Source of the DNA: Siphonodentalium dalli
Taxonomy: Eukaryota > Mollusca > Scaphopoda > Gadilida > Siphonodentaliidae
Length of the DNA: 64,000 bases
NCBI GenBank assembly: GCA_032622095.1
Contig: CP136069.1
Coordinates: forward strand, 105,676,278 to 105,740,277
Direction: 5' to 3'
The notes under the pieces are model-generated. The model worked only from the letters and a program-made list of their open reading frames with translations, had not been told where the DNA came from and searched no databases. This document shows, in pieces, positions 30,692-44,205 of the stretch. A program made the position numbers and the translations under genes. Position 1 is the stretch's first letter, and every line of letters begins with the position of its first letter.

Positions 30692-31948
30692 TCGTTGCTC
30701 GGTGGCGTTGACTTGTGTAATAAGGTGAGCAAGCATACACATGATGAGAAGTCATGATCCTAAGGGAGAAATAAGTAGTGTCATTTAAGCAAGGCCTCTA
30801 AAGAAGAGTGATCAAGTCTCCTTAAGTGAGTTAGCAGATAACACATAGAAAATAATAGATAGAATTATAGGAGAATTGGATCAGTGACTTCTGAAATGTG
30901 CATGAATACCACTATGTGAAACATACTGAGTATTATCGAAGATTAGACTATTGAAATAATAGAGCTACGATTTAATACCGATGTATAATTGAATGAGGAA
31001 TATATTAGCTGTAGAAGCGAAATTGATTTGCAATTTGGTATTGTATTGCACTTGATATATATTTAACTTGAAATATTTAAGTTGTCGTTTAGTTACATCA
31101 CTTGTGTTGATGTAAGCAACAATCAAATAGTGTTTGAATTTAATAGGAGTTAGAATCCATGAGAAAATCCAATTATGGTGTTGACGATAGACACCTATTT
31201 GAAATAATGGCCTGTAGCCTTGAACGTTTTGTTAAAATGATGAAATGAAATGAACTTAAGTATGTCGATTGGATATATGAGATTTGAATCATATAAGCAA
31301 CATTTAAGTAATTAGCCTGTGTAGGCAGATGAAAAATATTTGGAATGAGCGAGATATGAGCATGTTGTTTCCAGCCTGGTATTTGTAATACGTTGGTGTT
31401 TTGAATTTGGCAACTGTGAAATAGATACAGACACTGAGTTTTTAATGAGTTTGGTGTATAGTTAACAGTTCGGAGTGAGATAAAAAGTAAACTGAGTGTC
31501 TTTTGACATTTAGAGTAAAGTATAATATTAGGTAATGCAGCTTTATGTTGTTTGGGTAGAGCTACTTACATGACATTGGTTCTGCTCGCAGCGGCGAACT
31601 AATTTCCCCTTAGAAAGCAAGTAAATTACCTATCCATTTAATACGTGCCTAATATTACCTAGATGCATTGGTAGTCGTCATTTTAGTGTTTGTTTCACAA
31701 TGACGCCAAATGAATGTATTATTATCAAACATTTTTGCAATAACGTGAATTGAAGAAGAAACCTATATATAGTCATATAGTCACTTAATGTTAGAACAAT
31801 TAATCTGTTTCCGTAAATAAACGAATCACCAATGTGTCCAATATATGATATCGAATCTGTATCCATCTGTCGCTGTAATATGTTCTGTTAACTGCAGCAG
31901 GTATATCTTGAATTGTGAAAATTGCTGTATCCATGTGCAGAATAACGG
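30692..31948. other. Intergenic AT-rich region
   Basis: No gene, repeat or RNA recognised. Stops are dense in all frames. The last bases form the left flank of the Polinton-2 insertion. Confidence 0.5.
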
Positions 31949-31954
31949 ACTATA

Positions 31955-32314
31955 AGTAGTACGGGGGTATAAATAGATTTTTTGGAGGTAAAATTGTTTG
32001 TACTAAAATATTCACACAAAAAAATTTTAAAAACCTAATTTTTTTTTCTCCAAAATTTTCAAAAGTTTTTAAAAATCTCAAAAATTTATAACGAGTTTTC
32101 TGTCTCTTACTGAAAATAATATCGGTATTAAATGTCGAATGTTTTTTAATTATTTGCGTGTAATATCTTTTGTTATTGGCCAACTATTTTTGTTCAAACA
32201 AATTTTAAATATTTTTTCATGAAACTCTGTTAATTTTATTAATCGATGTTTAGAAATAGCTTTATACCAATTATATGTGTATGGACTGGTCCGAGTCGCT
32301 GTAATCTTGGCCAT
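31955..32314. repeat. Left inverted terminal repeat of Polinton element 2
   Basis: Reverse complement of 51,783-52,158 from AGTAGTACGGGGGT to GTAATCTTGGCCAT. Identity is very high, suggesting a recent insertion. It lacks a short segment present at the right end between CTATTT and CCCCCGTACTACT. Confidence 0.92.
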
Positions 32315-33909
32315 TGACACTATAGGTATGAATGCATACATTTCAGTGTTTATCATCAATCGCAGTCTCGTCTATTACATCATATAATTGTCTCCACAAT
32401 ACCTGAAATAATTTGACGCCATTACTCTTACATAAATAATAAAGAGCGTTTATTCTTTACTTCTCTATCCCGATGAAGTTATTGAGTATATGACACGTGT
32501 GCATTATCACGAATTATTGGAAGAATTATTGAGATGTTGTACTATTTTGAAAGCAGTCACGATCGGACGAAGAGCGTGATGCGAAATTACATCGCGAATT
32601 ATTGGAAGAATTATTGAGAGGTTGTACTATTTTGAAAGCAGTCACGATCGGATGAAGAGCGTGATGCGAAATTACAACCCGAATGAACTGACATATTCTA
32701 TGGAACAAATTTTCAATTATGTACACACACATATTCACACGCGTCAATAGGGTAACACTGTATAGGTCGAAAAGAGTGACACCTTGGATAAATTTACCAA
32801 ATGACTGCTATTATATCTGTTGACAGCTATGCGTGTTCCGACTCGTTCAATTAAGTTATCGATAGAGTGTCTGAACGTCATTACTTGTTTAACGGGGTAT
32901 GATCACGTAAGGTTGATAAGCTGTGTCATTGTTAGCATTAACGCGATAATTAGTTATCAAAAATATGCATACATAATACGTACATGTGATAAGACACTCA
33001 ATAATAGAAGTTACCTTTGTGTTGTTGTTATAACAACCTTACGTAATAACCACTTATCGACCTATTCATACTTACGCTCATATATAATCTTATATAATGT
33101 TGCCTCATCTGTGCTAACTATTTTCGGGAGTTATGGTATACAAATATCTATGACGAAGCTTCCTTTTATGCATGTACAGACACGCTTTCAATTAAGCCAT
33201 CGATAGCGTATCTGAACATCATTAGTTGTTTAACGGGATTTGGAAGAATTATTGGAAGAGCGTACGTTTATAGAGTTATTGTTCTTAGAACGTGATCAGT
33301 AAGTGTGCCAATCGGGTATCCACCGATGCCTGCAATGTTTTATTTGCAATAATTGGACATTATAATCTCACGTAAATAACAAGGCGCGTTTATTCATTAC
33401 CTCTCTATCACGATGAAGTTATTAATCATCGTGTAGCACTATTTCACCAAAGGTCACATGTTAGACGTACACACGTATACATACGTAATATCAGACTAAA
33501 CAAAGCTGTTGATATGTTTCTTTCATCTTTTATATGATAGCGCTATATGTTATATACTCGATAGACCTAGTTAGTCACAATCGCACATAAGCGAAACAAA
33601 CGCTCTTTATTTAAATAACAGGGAGGCTACTCTAACACTCTTAGTTTTTCCAACAAAATAGTTATCAAATTCGATCACCAATAGAACTGTCTGTGAAACA
33701 ACGATGACTTATAACAATCTTTAACTTATTTATCGATCTATGCTAGAACATGTCCGCAACAAAATCATGACCATAACAAAAAACATTACCTTACCATTAC
33801 GCATGAATATAAATTTACCATGCGTAAATATTGTCAGATTATCGTCTGATGAGCAAATCCTATGTTTACATTATACTTAATCTCAGGTATGACTAGAATT
33901 GTATCATGT
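32315..33909. repeat. Subterminal region of Polinton element 2 (left side)
   Basis: Beyond the near-identical repeat, this stretch is homologous in inverted orientation to element 1's subterminal region (5,951-6,840). Landmarks are ATAATAAAGAGCGTTTATTC (32,437) and the stretch encoding ITTLRNNHLS (33,026-33,060). A direct duplication of about 80 bp lies at 32,510-32,680 (GAAGAATTATTGAGA to AGAGCGTGATGCGAAATTAC). No clear gene. Another AAACGCTCTTTATTT lies at 33,598. Confidence 0.7.
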
Positions 33910-33934
33910 CCCATATAAAAATGTACCTGGGTAA

Positions 33935-34766
33935 ATCCACCCAGGTTTTTTGGGCCGAAACCCAGGTAAAACTCTATCTACCAAGACATCCACCAACCAT
34001 TAAGACCCCGCGAAACCTGGGTTTTACCATGATTTACCCACCTGAAACTGGATAAAAACCCTGGTTTGGATAAACCTGGGTGTAATTACCCAGGTGACCA
34101 CACCCAGGTGTACCATACCTGGGTGTTTCCCACCCAGGTCTACCCTGGTGTTTCCTACCTGGGTGTTTCCCCACCCAGGTGTACCATGGTGTTATTCACC
34201 CAGGTGTACCCTGGTGTTTCCTACCTGGGTGTTTCCCACCCAGGTTACCTTGGTGTTATTCACCCAGGTGTACCCTGGTGTTTCCTACCTGGGTGTTTCC
34301 CACCCAGGTTACATTGGTGTAATTCACCCAGGTGTACCCTGGTGTTTCCTACCTGGGTGTTTCCCACCCAGGTGTACCTTGGTGTTATTCACCCAGGTGT
34401 ACCCTGGTGTTTCCTACCTGGGTGTTCCCCACCCAGGTGTACCTTGATGTTTCCAACCCAGGTGTACCTTGGTGTTTTTTTTTTACGCCGGTGTACCTTG
34501 GTGTTTTCTTACCCAGGTGGATTTCCCATTGAGATGCACCTGGGTTAGAAAACCCCAAGGTACACCCAGGTAAGGAAACACCAAGGTACACCTGGGCAGG
34601 AAAACACCAAGGTACACCTTGTTAAAAAAAACACCAAGGTACACCTGGGTAAGAAAACACCAAGGTACAACTGGGTGGGAAACACCAAGGTACACATGGG
34701 TAGGAAACACCAAGGAACACCTGGGTGAATAACACCAAGGTACACCTGGGTGGGGATACCAAAGTG
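33935..34766. repeat. CCTGGGT/ACCCAGG minisatellite, two opposed halves
   Basis: Roughly 21-bp motifs (CACCCAGGTGTACCCTGGTG and variants) form a higher-order period of about 63-66 bp from 34,085 to 34,540. The motif then continues in opposite orientation (AAGGTACACCTGGG) to 34,766, so the array is itself a large inverted repeat. Open frames across it (VYPGVSYLGV type) follow from the period being a multiple of 3. Confidence 0.88.
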
Positions 34767-36317
34767 AAATGATGAGGATGGCAATGAAGTAGATTTTGAT
34801 GGGATGCAGTGGTATTGTTATCAATGGAGTTGTTTTAGTATAATAGAACATTAAGGAAACTGATTGTGCAGCAATACAAGTTTATTCAAGGACAACAAAC
34901 TAACTAAAGATAAAATACATGTATAGAAACACATGTAATATATAAATATATAAACTCATTAAACTGCATGGGTTAAAACTTACTGACAACAAGAGTTGGG
35001 TTAAAATTTTGATTAAAAAACACTTGCAAAGTCCCACTTCATACATGTATATGGTATGTTAGGCAAGTTACATGTACATGTAGTTGCAATGTATACCGGT
35101 ACATGACATACCGGTGGACACAAACATCATTATTTTAGTTCCAATGTCATTTACCAGAATACATGTACATGTTGTACCTTGCAACTACATCTACAGTGAG
35201 GTAGTTTTGTCTCATTTAAACTTTCTAAATGGGTTTCTCCCTTTGAATGACATAAACTAATGTGAGTATACACATGAGCTGTGGTGTGAAATACACACCA
35301 AAAAATTATTTCTTAGTCTGAGGACATGTTTCCTGTCATTATCTTACTGCTTACAAATATAGATTTGTAATAATGTGCTGTAATGCTCCAGAAATAGTCA
35401 TATTTTGTCCTGGTTCATAAGAACATATTATTTCTTAGTGTTAGAAGGACATGTTGTCTGTTATTATTTGACTCATAAACCCCCGAATGTACATGTAAAC
35501 AGAACATTTGGGAAAGAGACACACCATCTTTATCCTTTTTTATATCAGTACTAAGTAGCAATATTGATCAGATAGCAAAATATGCTATAAATAGATTTCA
35601 GATGGTAGAGACTAAACAATCACATTAATTGCACCAACTCGAAACAGTTAACATACCCTGTAGAATACAGACTATGATCAAGGAGGGTGTCACACACACC
35701 CCCACCCCGCTTTGGTATGTGATATTCAAGCCATTTTCAGGTGGTATGCTATATACATGTACATACCCAATGTTATCTGGTACTAGGATTTCACACGGCA
35801 ATATAACCGGCATTCACGATTCAGCAAAAAGGCTAGTATGCAGATATAATAGCAGAAAATTATACAAATTTTGAGTATTTTCCAGCTTAAACAGACCCAA
35901 GTGATATATTTTTATCTAATTCAGTCTAATGGCTCTTGATATGTTGATGTTTTGGATACTATTTCAGCAAATGTGAGAAAAAGTGGCTTCTTTGGGGCAT
36001 CAGCTTGTCTGAAAAATATATCAAGGCCCCCTAAATCCGATACTACATTTCAGAACAATCCAACCAGTGTCCCATGAAATGGTGGATAATAAACTATCAT
36101 ACCAAATTTGATTCAGATTTGATCACACAAACTAAAATTATGATGCGGAAACCAGAAATTAACACGATTCTAAGTCGAAAAAGGGCCATAACTCTCGCAA
36201 AAATGAGCGGAGCACACCCATATTCGAACTTGACCTGTATTTTGGTCTGATAAATTTGGTTCAGATATGATCACACAAACTGAAGTTATCATCCGGAAAC
36301 CTACAATTTTCAAAGTT
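34767..36317. other. Non-coding repeat-derived region
   Basis: ACATGTACATGT-type microsatellite words (35,041-35,175) and a transposon-like phrase near 36,180 ('agggccataactctcgc'). A diverged direct repeat around GATTTGATCACACAAACT (36,117 and 36,259). No gene. Confidence 0.5.
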
Positions 36318-36327
36318 TAAATGTCTA

Positions 36328-36709
36328 TTAGGCGACACCAATTTTTAAGTCTGGTTTTAATACGAACATGTGGGCTGATGTGGGGAGAAAAAAAGTAGAT
36401 GCAGGAGGGAAAAAAATAAAAATAATTGTTCCCCCCAATTTATATCAAGTAAATCTTGAAATTTTACATAAATTTTACAAAAATTGTGAAAAAAAAAATT
36501 TCGAATGAAATTCTGAACCAAACAAGACATTTCTTGTCATGAAAATATGGATCTGCAAATGATCATAAGCAGAACCGGATGCGACAGCCCATGAAAATCA
36601 GTACGCGTGTAAAAAAAATTGGGACAAAAAAGTAAAAAAAAAAATTCATGAAATGGAAAAAAAGTTGTAGGAGGTGTTCGTAAACCGGACTTAAAAATTG
36701 GTGTCGCCT
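36328..36709. mobile_element. MITE family a, copy 1
   Basis: About 380 bp with ends TAGGCGACACCAATTTTTAA and TTAAAAATTGGTGTCGCCTT. It is AT-rich with no coding. A second copy in opposite orientation lies at 45,072-45,457. The internal sequences match (for example GATCATAAGCAGAACCGGAT and its complement). Confidence 0.85.
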
Positions 36710-36731
36710 TATGTGTATATAACTCATATAA

Positions 36732-37379
36732 AGGTGACACTCCACAGTTTCTGCAGGGATTGGTGCAAAAATAAGGGGGCATCAATTCAATGAAAAATAA
36801 CAGAAATGTGATCCCACAACACATATACAATGTATATATACCTGGGTTGAGCACATACTAGGCTTAAAGATTTTGGTACAGAATTGTCATTTTAATGGGG
36901 GTAGCAAGAGTTATGCCCCTTGATTGTGTGCCTGAAAAATGAAATTTTGATGCAAAAATGACCAAAATAAGCGATTTTCAGGCTCGTGGGACACAAAAAC
37001 CAGAAGATCTATGGTATAGCCGCCTATGTTGTCTGGAAGAACACTGTTTCCTCACAAAAATATCAAAAAATTTCAAACTTCTCACCACTGTAAGTTTTTA
37101 AAAAATATTTTTCATGCAGATGACAAATTTTAGGTGCTAAAATGTCACGCTGGTGTCTGGAGCCACTGTTTCGCAGAAATCGCTACTACTTCATACTGGT
37201 GGGGTCAAGGTCACCTGAAACAATATTTTTCAAAACTCAAAGACATCCTCTAAAAATCCACAAATTCATAACTAACCTTCTCTCAATAAACATACCACAC
37301 CCATGGTGACAGAAAACACTGGTACTCTATTCTAAGAAATTTACCCCTACTGATAATTCGAAACTGTGGAGTGTCACCT
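36732..37379. mobile_element. MITE family b, copy 1
   Basis: About 648 bp with perfect ends AGGTGACACTCCACAGTTTC and GAAACTGTGGAGTGTCACCT, flanked by TAA on both sides. This 3-bp duplication fits PIF/Harbinger-type transposition. Nearly identical to copy 2 at 38,217-38,864. No coding capacity. Confidence 0.88.
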
Positions 37380-38216
37380 TAAGGGAAATGCAATTTTATT
37401 AATCTTTAATAGGGACCACACCTCCATATTCTCTGCATTATACCGCTTAAAATGATATATTACACCCCATGCGTTATTGCAATCACAGGCAGCAAGATTG
37501 GGTGGGGATTTACATGCACCCCCATGATTTCACCCCTTTTGGGTCTTTCAGAACCCAATGACGTTATGCTTGACGTAGTGAAAAAATGGATATATTCAAC
37601 CATCATCTATAGCTTGAAAAAGGTCTGAAATGCTAAAATGTTGTATAAATATATTATGAGATGCATATTTTCCTCAGATATCAAAATAAAACATAATATT
37701 TCATACAACAACTATCTTTAATACTCTCCCAAAACTATGGGTTAAAAAATTCCAAGTCTTATTTAGCATTAAGGGAAAGCTTTACAAGGTTATGACATCA
37801 CATGAACAATATGTTGTCAAGTGAAATATGACCAAGGAAACCTGTATTATTATATTTCACACTTGTGAATAAGAAAGACTGAATATCTAATCTTGTTGTA
37901 TACTGTGTAATGTCACAATATCAGCCTTTTCAGCTAAGATTCAAGGAGCATATGATGTCATGAAAAAGTACCCATCATCTGAAAAATCACCAATAACCAT
38001 ATACATGAACCACCACCACCACCCCCCCACTGCTCCAAGACTCCATATCCCCACCAATTTATATGATTAAAGACAACCTGTATTGGAATATGCATAGAAG
38101 AATGGTGTATCTACCATAAAATGTTCCTTCTAACTGAACAGGTTTGCTAAAAAATGATTTTCAGTAACAATATTTGTCAAGTTGACAGATGAAAATGGTG
38201 CTATTTGCTGGTCTTG
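37380..38216. other. Spacer between the two family-b MITEs
   Basis: AT-rich DNA without recognisable genes. It includes a C-rich patch (CCACCACCACC at about 38,012) and no evident inverted repeats. Confidence 0.5.
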
Positions 38217-38864
38217 AAGGTGACACTCCACAGTTTCTGCAGGGATTGGTGCAAAAATAAGGGGGCATCAATTCAATGAAAAATAACAGAAATGTGATCC
38301 CACAACACATATACAATGTATATATACCTGGGTTGAGCACATACTAGGCTTAAAGATTTTGGTACAGAATTGTCATTTTAATGGGGGTAGCAAGAGTTAT
38401 GCCCCTTGATTGTGTGCCTGAAAAATGAAATTTTGATGCAAAAATGACCAAAATAAGCGATTTTCAGGCTCGTGGGACACAAAAACCAGAAGATCTATGG
38501 TATAGCCGCCTATGTTGTCTGGAAGAACACTGTTTCCTCACAAAAATATCAAAAAATTTCAAACTTCTCACCACTGTAAGTTTTTTAAAAATATTTTTCA
38601 TGCAGATGACAAATTTTAGGTGCTAAAATGTCACGCTGGTGTCTGGAGCCACTGTTTCGCAGAAATCGCTACTACTTCATACTGGTGGGGTCAAGGTCAC
38701 CTGAAACAATATTTTTCAAAACTCAAAGACATCCTCTAAAAATCCACAAATTCATAACTAACCTTCTCTCAATAAACATACCACACCCATGGTGACAGAA
38801 AACACTGGTACTCTATTCTAAGAAATTTACCCCTACTGATAATTCGAAACTGTGGAGTGTCACC
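38217..38864. mobile_element. MITE family b, copy 2
   Basis: Same orientation as copy 1 and differing at only a few bases (for example the T/A run near 38,580 versus 37,097). The flanks (TGA and ATA) are not a clean duplication, unlike copy 1. That allows either a mutated site or spread by DNA duplication rather than transposition. Confidence 0.88.
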
Positions 38865-38876
38865 TATAGCTAACTA

Positions 38877-39833
38877 TTAAAGGTGCTCAATCAGATTCGA
38901 TGGTCCCCATATAATTAGATTCCAACAACAACATTTTTTTTAGAAATGCTGCTTCAGTAATATCAGAATCGATTAATTGCCCAAAAATAATGCTAACCAC
39001 TGTCAGCTACATGTATAGTATAAAATCGCCTGATACGTTATATTTATCAACATGCTGTTCGACGAAGTTTGACCTTATTATCAACACAAAGCCTCTTCAT
39101 TTTAGAGTTATCCATCTTCATCCGCAATTTGGTCTGAGACCGTCGGCTCGTCAAATTTTTCTGGGCCACTATTAAGTATCGATGGTGATAAATATTAAAA
39201 TTTCAAAAATTGATATCTAATAACTCTGAGCTTTGATACATGTAGGTGGGTCCCTCGACTTGATTAAAATATTTTTACCCCCCCCCGATTCCATATACAT
39301 GTATATGTAAATAGCAAATGAGGGGCACTTAATCGGATTATGCATCTTTAAACTGTATTTGAATTTAAAGATGCATAATCTGATTAAGGGCCCCCTGAAT
39401 TAATGCTCGCACATTACTATTTATTTGGACTTGGGGGGGGGGGGTAAAATATATTTGGCACGAGTCGAGGAACCCACCACCTAACAAAGCTCAGAGTTAC
39501 ATGTATTAGATATCAATTTTTGAAATATACTATTTTTCACGATCAAGAATTAATAGTGGCCCACGGTCTCGGACCAAATTTCAGATGAAGATGGATAACT
39601 CTAAAATCAAGAGGCTTTCTGTTGATAATAAGGCCAAATTTTGTAGAACAACATGTTGATAAATAACATATGTCAGGCAATTGTATACTTTAGTTGACAG
39701 TGGTTAGCATTATTTTAGGGCAATTAATCAATTCTGATACCGTAACTGAAGCAGCCTTTCTAAATACAAATGTATGATGTTGGAATCTGATTATATGGGT
39801 ATCATCGAACCGGATTGAGTACCTTTAAAATGA
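38877..39833. mobile_element. Foldback element with nested palindrome
   Basis: Ends TTAAAGGTGCTCAATCAGAT and its imperfect complement ATTGAGTACCTTTAA, with matching inner arms (CTGCTTCAGTAAT; ATTAATGC/GCTAACCACTGTCA). The centre has a second palindrome, AAGATGCATAATC, at about 39,325-39,390. Its inner part is related to 7,438-7,790. Non-coding. Confidence 0.8.
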
Positions 39834-42800
39834 ACTGTATCCAGTATAAACATGTTAAACCTGATAATTAATTAGAGCATGCAGTCCCTGTTGACATGCG
39901 GTATCCGCTGGTAATCTTACCACAGTAATATGTGTTAACTGTGATAACCAAGTTAATTGTTTTTACCACAAAAATTATGAATTCTATCTAGACATTTTGA
40001 AACAATAAAAAAAAATTCTGGTGTGATTACAATGTCAACTTTAAAACAAAATTCATATAAACATCGCATGAAAAATACAGCCTAACTGCAAATGTGAGGT
40101 GGACCACATTCTGCGGCGGTATAACTGACTGCGGTTGATCGCATGAACACGCCTGAATACTGCAGTAATACCCCGAGTAATATAAGGCGAGTTGATTAAT
40201 TAAAGCATAGCTGTAATTTTACATGTATGTTCTATAGACTTTGTTGGGAAAGAGAATATAGCTGTGCGACAATGTTAATCCTGATGAGGTAAGTTAGAAA
40301 TTTTTCAATCGAAACCTCATAAAAAAAAATATAAATTCAGTTCTCAATTTTCGAACACTTCTAGGAAATTGTTCAAAAATATTGTTAAAAGATGCCCATT
40401 CGATTTGACACTGTAAATATACCCTGTTCAAGTGTTCCTGCTAATGTGCTATGATGCGGTTGGGTTCTGCTTAATTGCTATGAATTGCACTACCCGCATC
40501 ATAGCAATTCAGCAGGACCACCAGCATCATAGCATATTAGCAGGACCACTTGGCCAGTGGTAAAATAGTTTGTTTTCCATACGGATATGTGTTTTCAAAT
40601 AATCATGTAATGATATCTAACATACATGTACATGTATATGATCCCATTTATAGGTTTTATTCATCACGGCCAGATAAACTTTGTATACAGACAGTTTTAC
40701 CAAACTTAGAATTTTTATTAGGTGCTTTCATTGTAGCTGTAATTACTAGTATTAAAAGAGTGCTCAATAAAGTTTGTTTTATCATTTATGCTCATTTGGA
40801 ATTTGGATGCTATTTAATTCTGTTTATCTATATAATTGGCTGCACTGCTAAATTTTGACTCATTTCAGTCATTTGATGTCAGTACATGTAGTTGTCCATC
40901 GAAATGGCGAACACAACCAAAGACAAATTACAAGAGGAAAGACAACAAATACATTTGATGTGCACTAAAACAGATACAGTAGTGCCCTAAGAAATCGACC
41001 ACTTAACCACAGCAGAATTATGTGTAACTTTTCAGGATTTAGTCGGATATATGGCTTGTTGCCATTCATCGGAAAGCTCTCCCCGAGTTACCCGTAATTC
41101 TGCTGTGGTTAAGGATTAAGGAGTCGATTAATTAGAGCATTACTGTAGTTACAAATGTATGTCTAGCCTCCTGTTGTGTCACTAATAAGATCTTTAATTC
41201 ACATACGGTACACATGTACATGTACCATATACCCGTTCAAGCGTTTACAAGTGTCAGTCATCGAGAAACTGACCAAAAGTTTTGGTAGTATATAATATAG
41301 GCTAGCACTGCACTTGGGCTACATGTACATGTACTGTAAGTGATTATAATGTACTATTTTTATATTCTGCTGTGAAAGTGTTGCTGAATGAAATTTAAGT
41401 TTACCCCGATATTCTAAGTCCGCTCGACTAAGATGGGTTTTTTCTCGAAAACTGGTATCTGAATATACATGTACATGTACGTCTTCCACTGGTTGGTATT
41501 CCCTCTAAATTGACTAATTTTAACTGATTAGATTAGCCCTGGTATGGAAAACTCTAACTGTTATAGCCCGATGAGCGGTTTACTGCCAACAGCGGTGATG
41601 ATATGATGACCAGCGTTGTGCATGGCATATGTTGATCCAGGTAAGAATGCTACCATACATTCCAAACATTCATTAAATATCTTATTAATAGTAACCCAAA
41701 CTACACAAGAGACTAGTATAACTAAGATTGGGCTCGATTAATGATGTGACACTTTCAGTACTTCATTTACTAGTAGCCTGGTACTGGTGGGCCTGGCTAC
41801 AGATACTTGTTTGGCGTGTTTGAGGCCTGTGGCACAAGGGCAGCAGAATCAATTAAAATTTCTCTTATTGTAGTGTAGTACATGTACATGAATAGTACCG
41901 GTAGTACAGCACACAAAGAGGTATATAGTACCGGCACATATACATGTATTCTCTCTGTTTTCACACATGTTTTTTTTCAATTTAACAACATGAGTCTTTT
42001 ATGACACATACTAAAGTGAAAGTAGGCATACATGTATATAATGTGCACCCAGTATACCGGTACATGTACTGATATATTACATTGCAATACAGTCCGAGTA
42101 CAATGATATAGCAAAATTATGCATAGTAGAATAACAACCTTTTGTACAAACAGTCCTGACAATGATATACCGGGATATCATGGTGATAGTTCATACATTT
42201 GGAATTACCGAATACCTGAGTTTGTGGATAGACCGCTTCATGCGATGTTTATGTGAATTTTTATTTTTAAGTCGGCATTGCATACGGTAGTCCTATAAAC
42301 CACACCAGAGAATAGCAATTGTCGGTCAGTGACCAACTTCTTATGTTTATGCAATCGATACAATCCGGTTCTGCTTTTGATGTCCAGTTCGATATTTGTG
42401 GTGTGTTCTTGTGCAAAAATATAATTCTAACTAATGCGCCAAAAATCAGGTTTATAAATTTATCCATTCTTGAGCAAGAGCAACTCGTAAAACTTGTATA
42501 GTATAACATTCCAAACTGAGTATTTCTGCTATCGAACCATATGATAATAATGTTGAACCGGACATCGAAATCTGAACCGCATTTATGGATTGCAGCACGT
42601 GATGTAGAATAAACAGTTATATATATCTTTATTCCTCCATACAATGAAGAGCATATATATAAACAAAACAAAGAAGAAAAAAAAATCATTACAAATAAGT
42701 TGAGAACAAAAATACATCAAAATTTGGCTATACAATATACATGGTTATATAATTTGACTGCCAAAAGAGACAGATACGAACATAGTTTATTACATATAAG

Positions 42801-43663
42801 CATGTATGTATACACGAGTACACGCTCGATCACGCACTTGCATATGCACTTCATGCATATACACATACATCCACTTATACATATATAGACACTTTCACAC
42901 ACACACACACACACACCCACACCCTCACACACCCTCTCACACACACAAACATTTTCGTTAGTTTATCGCCGATAGATGCGTCCCGAATCGAGTAGTAAAT
43001 ATTTACAATTTAGCGTAGTTCTGACAATGTTTTCTATGGAGCGGTACGGTTGATTTGCTTGAAGTTTCGGTTATGTTAGTAGAATGCTACATCCCTCCAG
43101 TTGGCAAAGCACATTAATGCTAACTTATCAGTTTCACGCACCCGAATAAGTACACAATATGTCTTTAAAGGCATCGTTCAATTTTGTTAATAACAACTTA
43201 CATGTAACATTCACCTCCACCTCTTTACTCTTGGGCTCCAAATAAACATGCATGCACCAGCTGCATCCACGTTTATTATTTTTCTTGGGAAATCCCCCCC
43301 CCCCCCCCTGCACAGTGCTTATTTGGGTCTGCACGTTTATTAATATTTTGAAGCTATGAAAATTTAAATCAGCACAAATTCAAGATTTCTATATGATTCA
43401 GATGTAAAAATGATCAACACGTCTACATTAGTTACTAGCTAAACAAGACATTTTGTCATATGTGTATACTTTACTGTGAAATTGCGTTTCTTCCGTTCTC
43501 CATGAACGGATTCTCAAAATGTTTGGTTTTCCAAAAAACAAGGATTCGAACTGTCTGAACTGAACTCCATGCATTTGTTTAAATAGATGAATAAATAATG
43601 GGAAAGACATACAATCCTAGTTCATAATGAATTTAAGTATATATAAAATATAAATAATAAACA
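39834..43663. other. Non-coding region with small palindromes and microsatellites
   Basis: A palindromic cluster on CATCATAGCA lies at 40,437-40,545. An inverted repeat (TTAACCACAGCAGAATTA and TAATTCTGCTGTGGTTAA) lies at 41,004-41,117. ACATGTAC microsatellites occur at about 41,214, 41,320 and 41,465, and an AC run at 42,896-42,950. A C-run-bearing repeat at 43,200-43,340 relates to 44,060-44,165 in inverted form. No gene. Confidence 0.55.
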
Positions 43664-43796
43664 GCGGATTCAACGTGGTCATGGGTTTTGACCGCGTTAA
43701 AAAAATCAGCAAACTCTGCATGAACCTCGAAGTTTGCTGATTTTTTCTCCCGGTCAAAACCCCATGACCGCATTGAAACCGCCGTTCATTTATTAT
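43664..43796. mobile_element. Short inverted-repeat MITE
   Basis: About 132 bp that fold almost completely: GTGGTCATGGGTTTTGACCG with AAAATCAGCAAACT mirrored by AGTTTGCTGATTTTTT and CGGTCAAAACCCCATGACCG. Non-coding. Confidence 0.85.
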
Positions 43797-44059
43797 ATGA
43801 ATAACACAATTTAAGATTGGTGAATTATTTCTTTTGGTTAATTTAATAAACGTACAGGACCAAATAACGATCGTACAGGTGGGAATTTTACCTCGATTTT
43901 AATAATCGTACATTAGGCACTCAAGAGTACATATTCAAGTATGTGGCAAACCAAAAAAACACCACATGATACATACATGTACCTGTACTACATGTTGACT
44001 CGTATACTTGAACCTGCTATAAAAATTATTTGGTTAACCACAGTTGATGTTTTGCTCAG

Positions 44060-44170
44060 AGTTCCCCCTGCACTATTATTTGGGTCTGTACTTTTATTAA
44101 CTTTCAATGGAATTTCCCCCCCCCCGCACTATTATTTGGGCCTGCACTTTTATTTGGAGCCTGAGAGTAA
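44060..44170. repeat. Short tandem repeat (TGCACTATTATTTGGG)
   Basis: Three diverged units with the form TGCACTATTATTTGGGYCTG then YACTTTTATT, separated by C runs. The same words appear reversed near 43,220-43,340. Confidence 0.7.
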
Positions 44171-44205
44171 GTTGCATTGACATTTATTTTCACGAATTAC
44201 CATGC

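Noticed and set aside
34066-34851. Long overlapping open frames with VYPGVSYLGV-type repeat peptides on both strands
   Set aside because: They follow from the minisatellite period being a multiple of three. No start context, domain or codon pattern supports translation.
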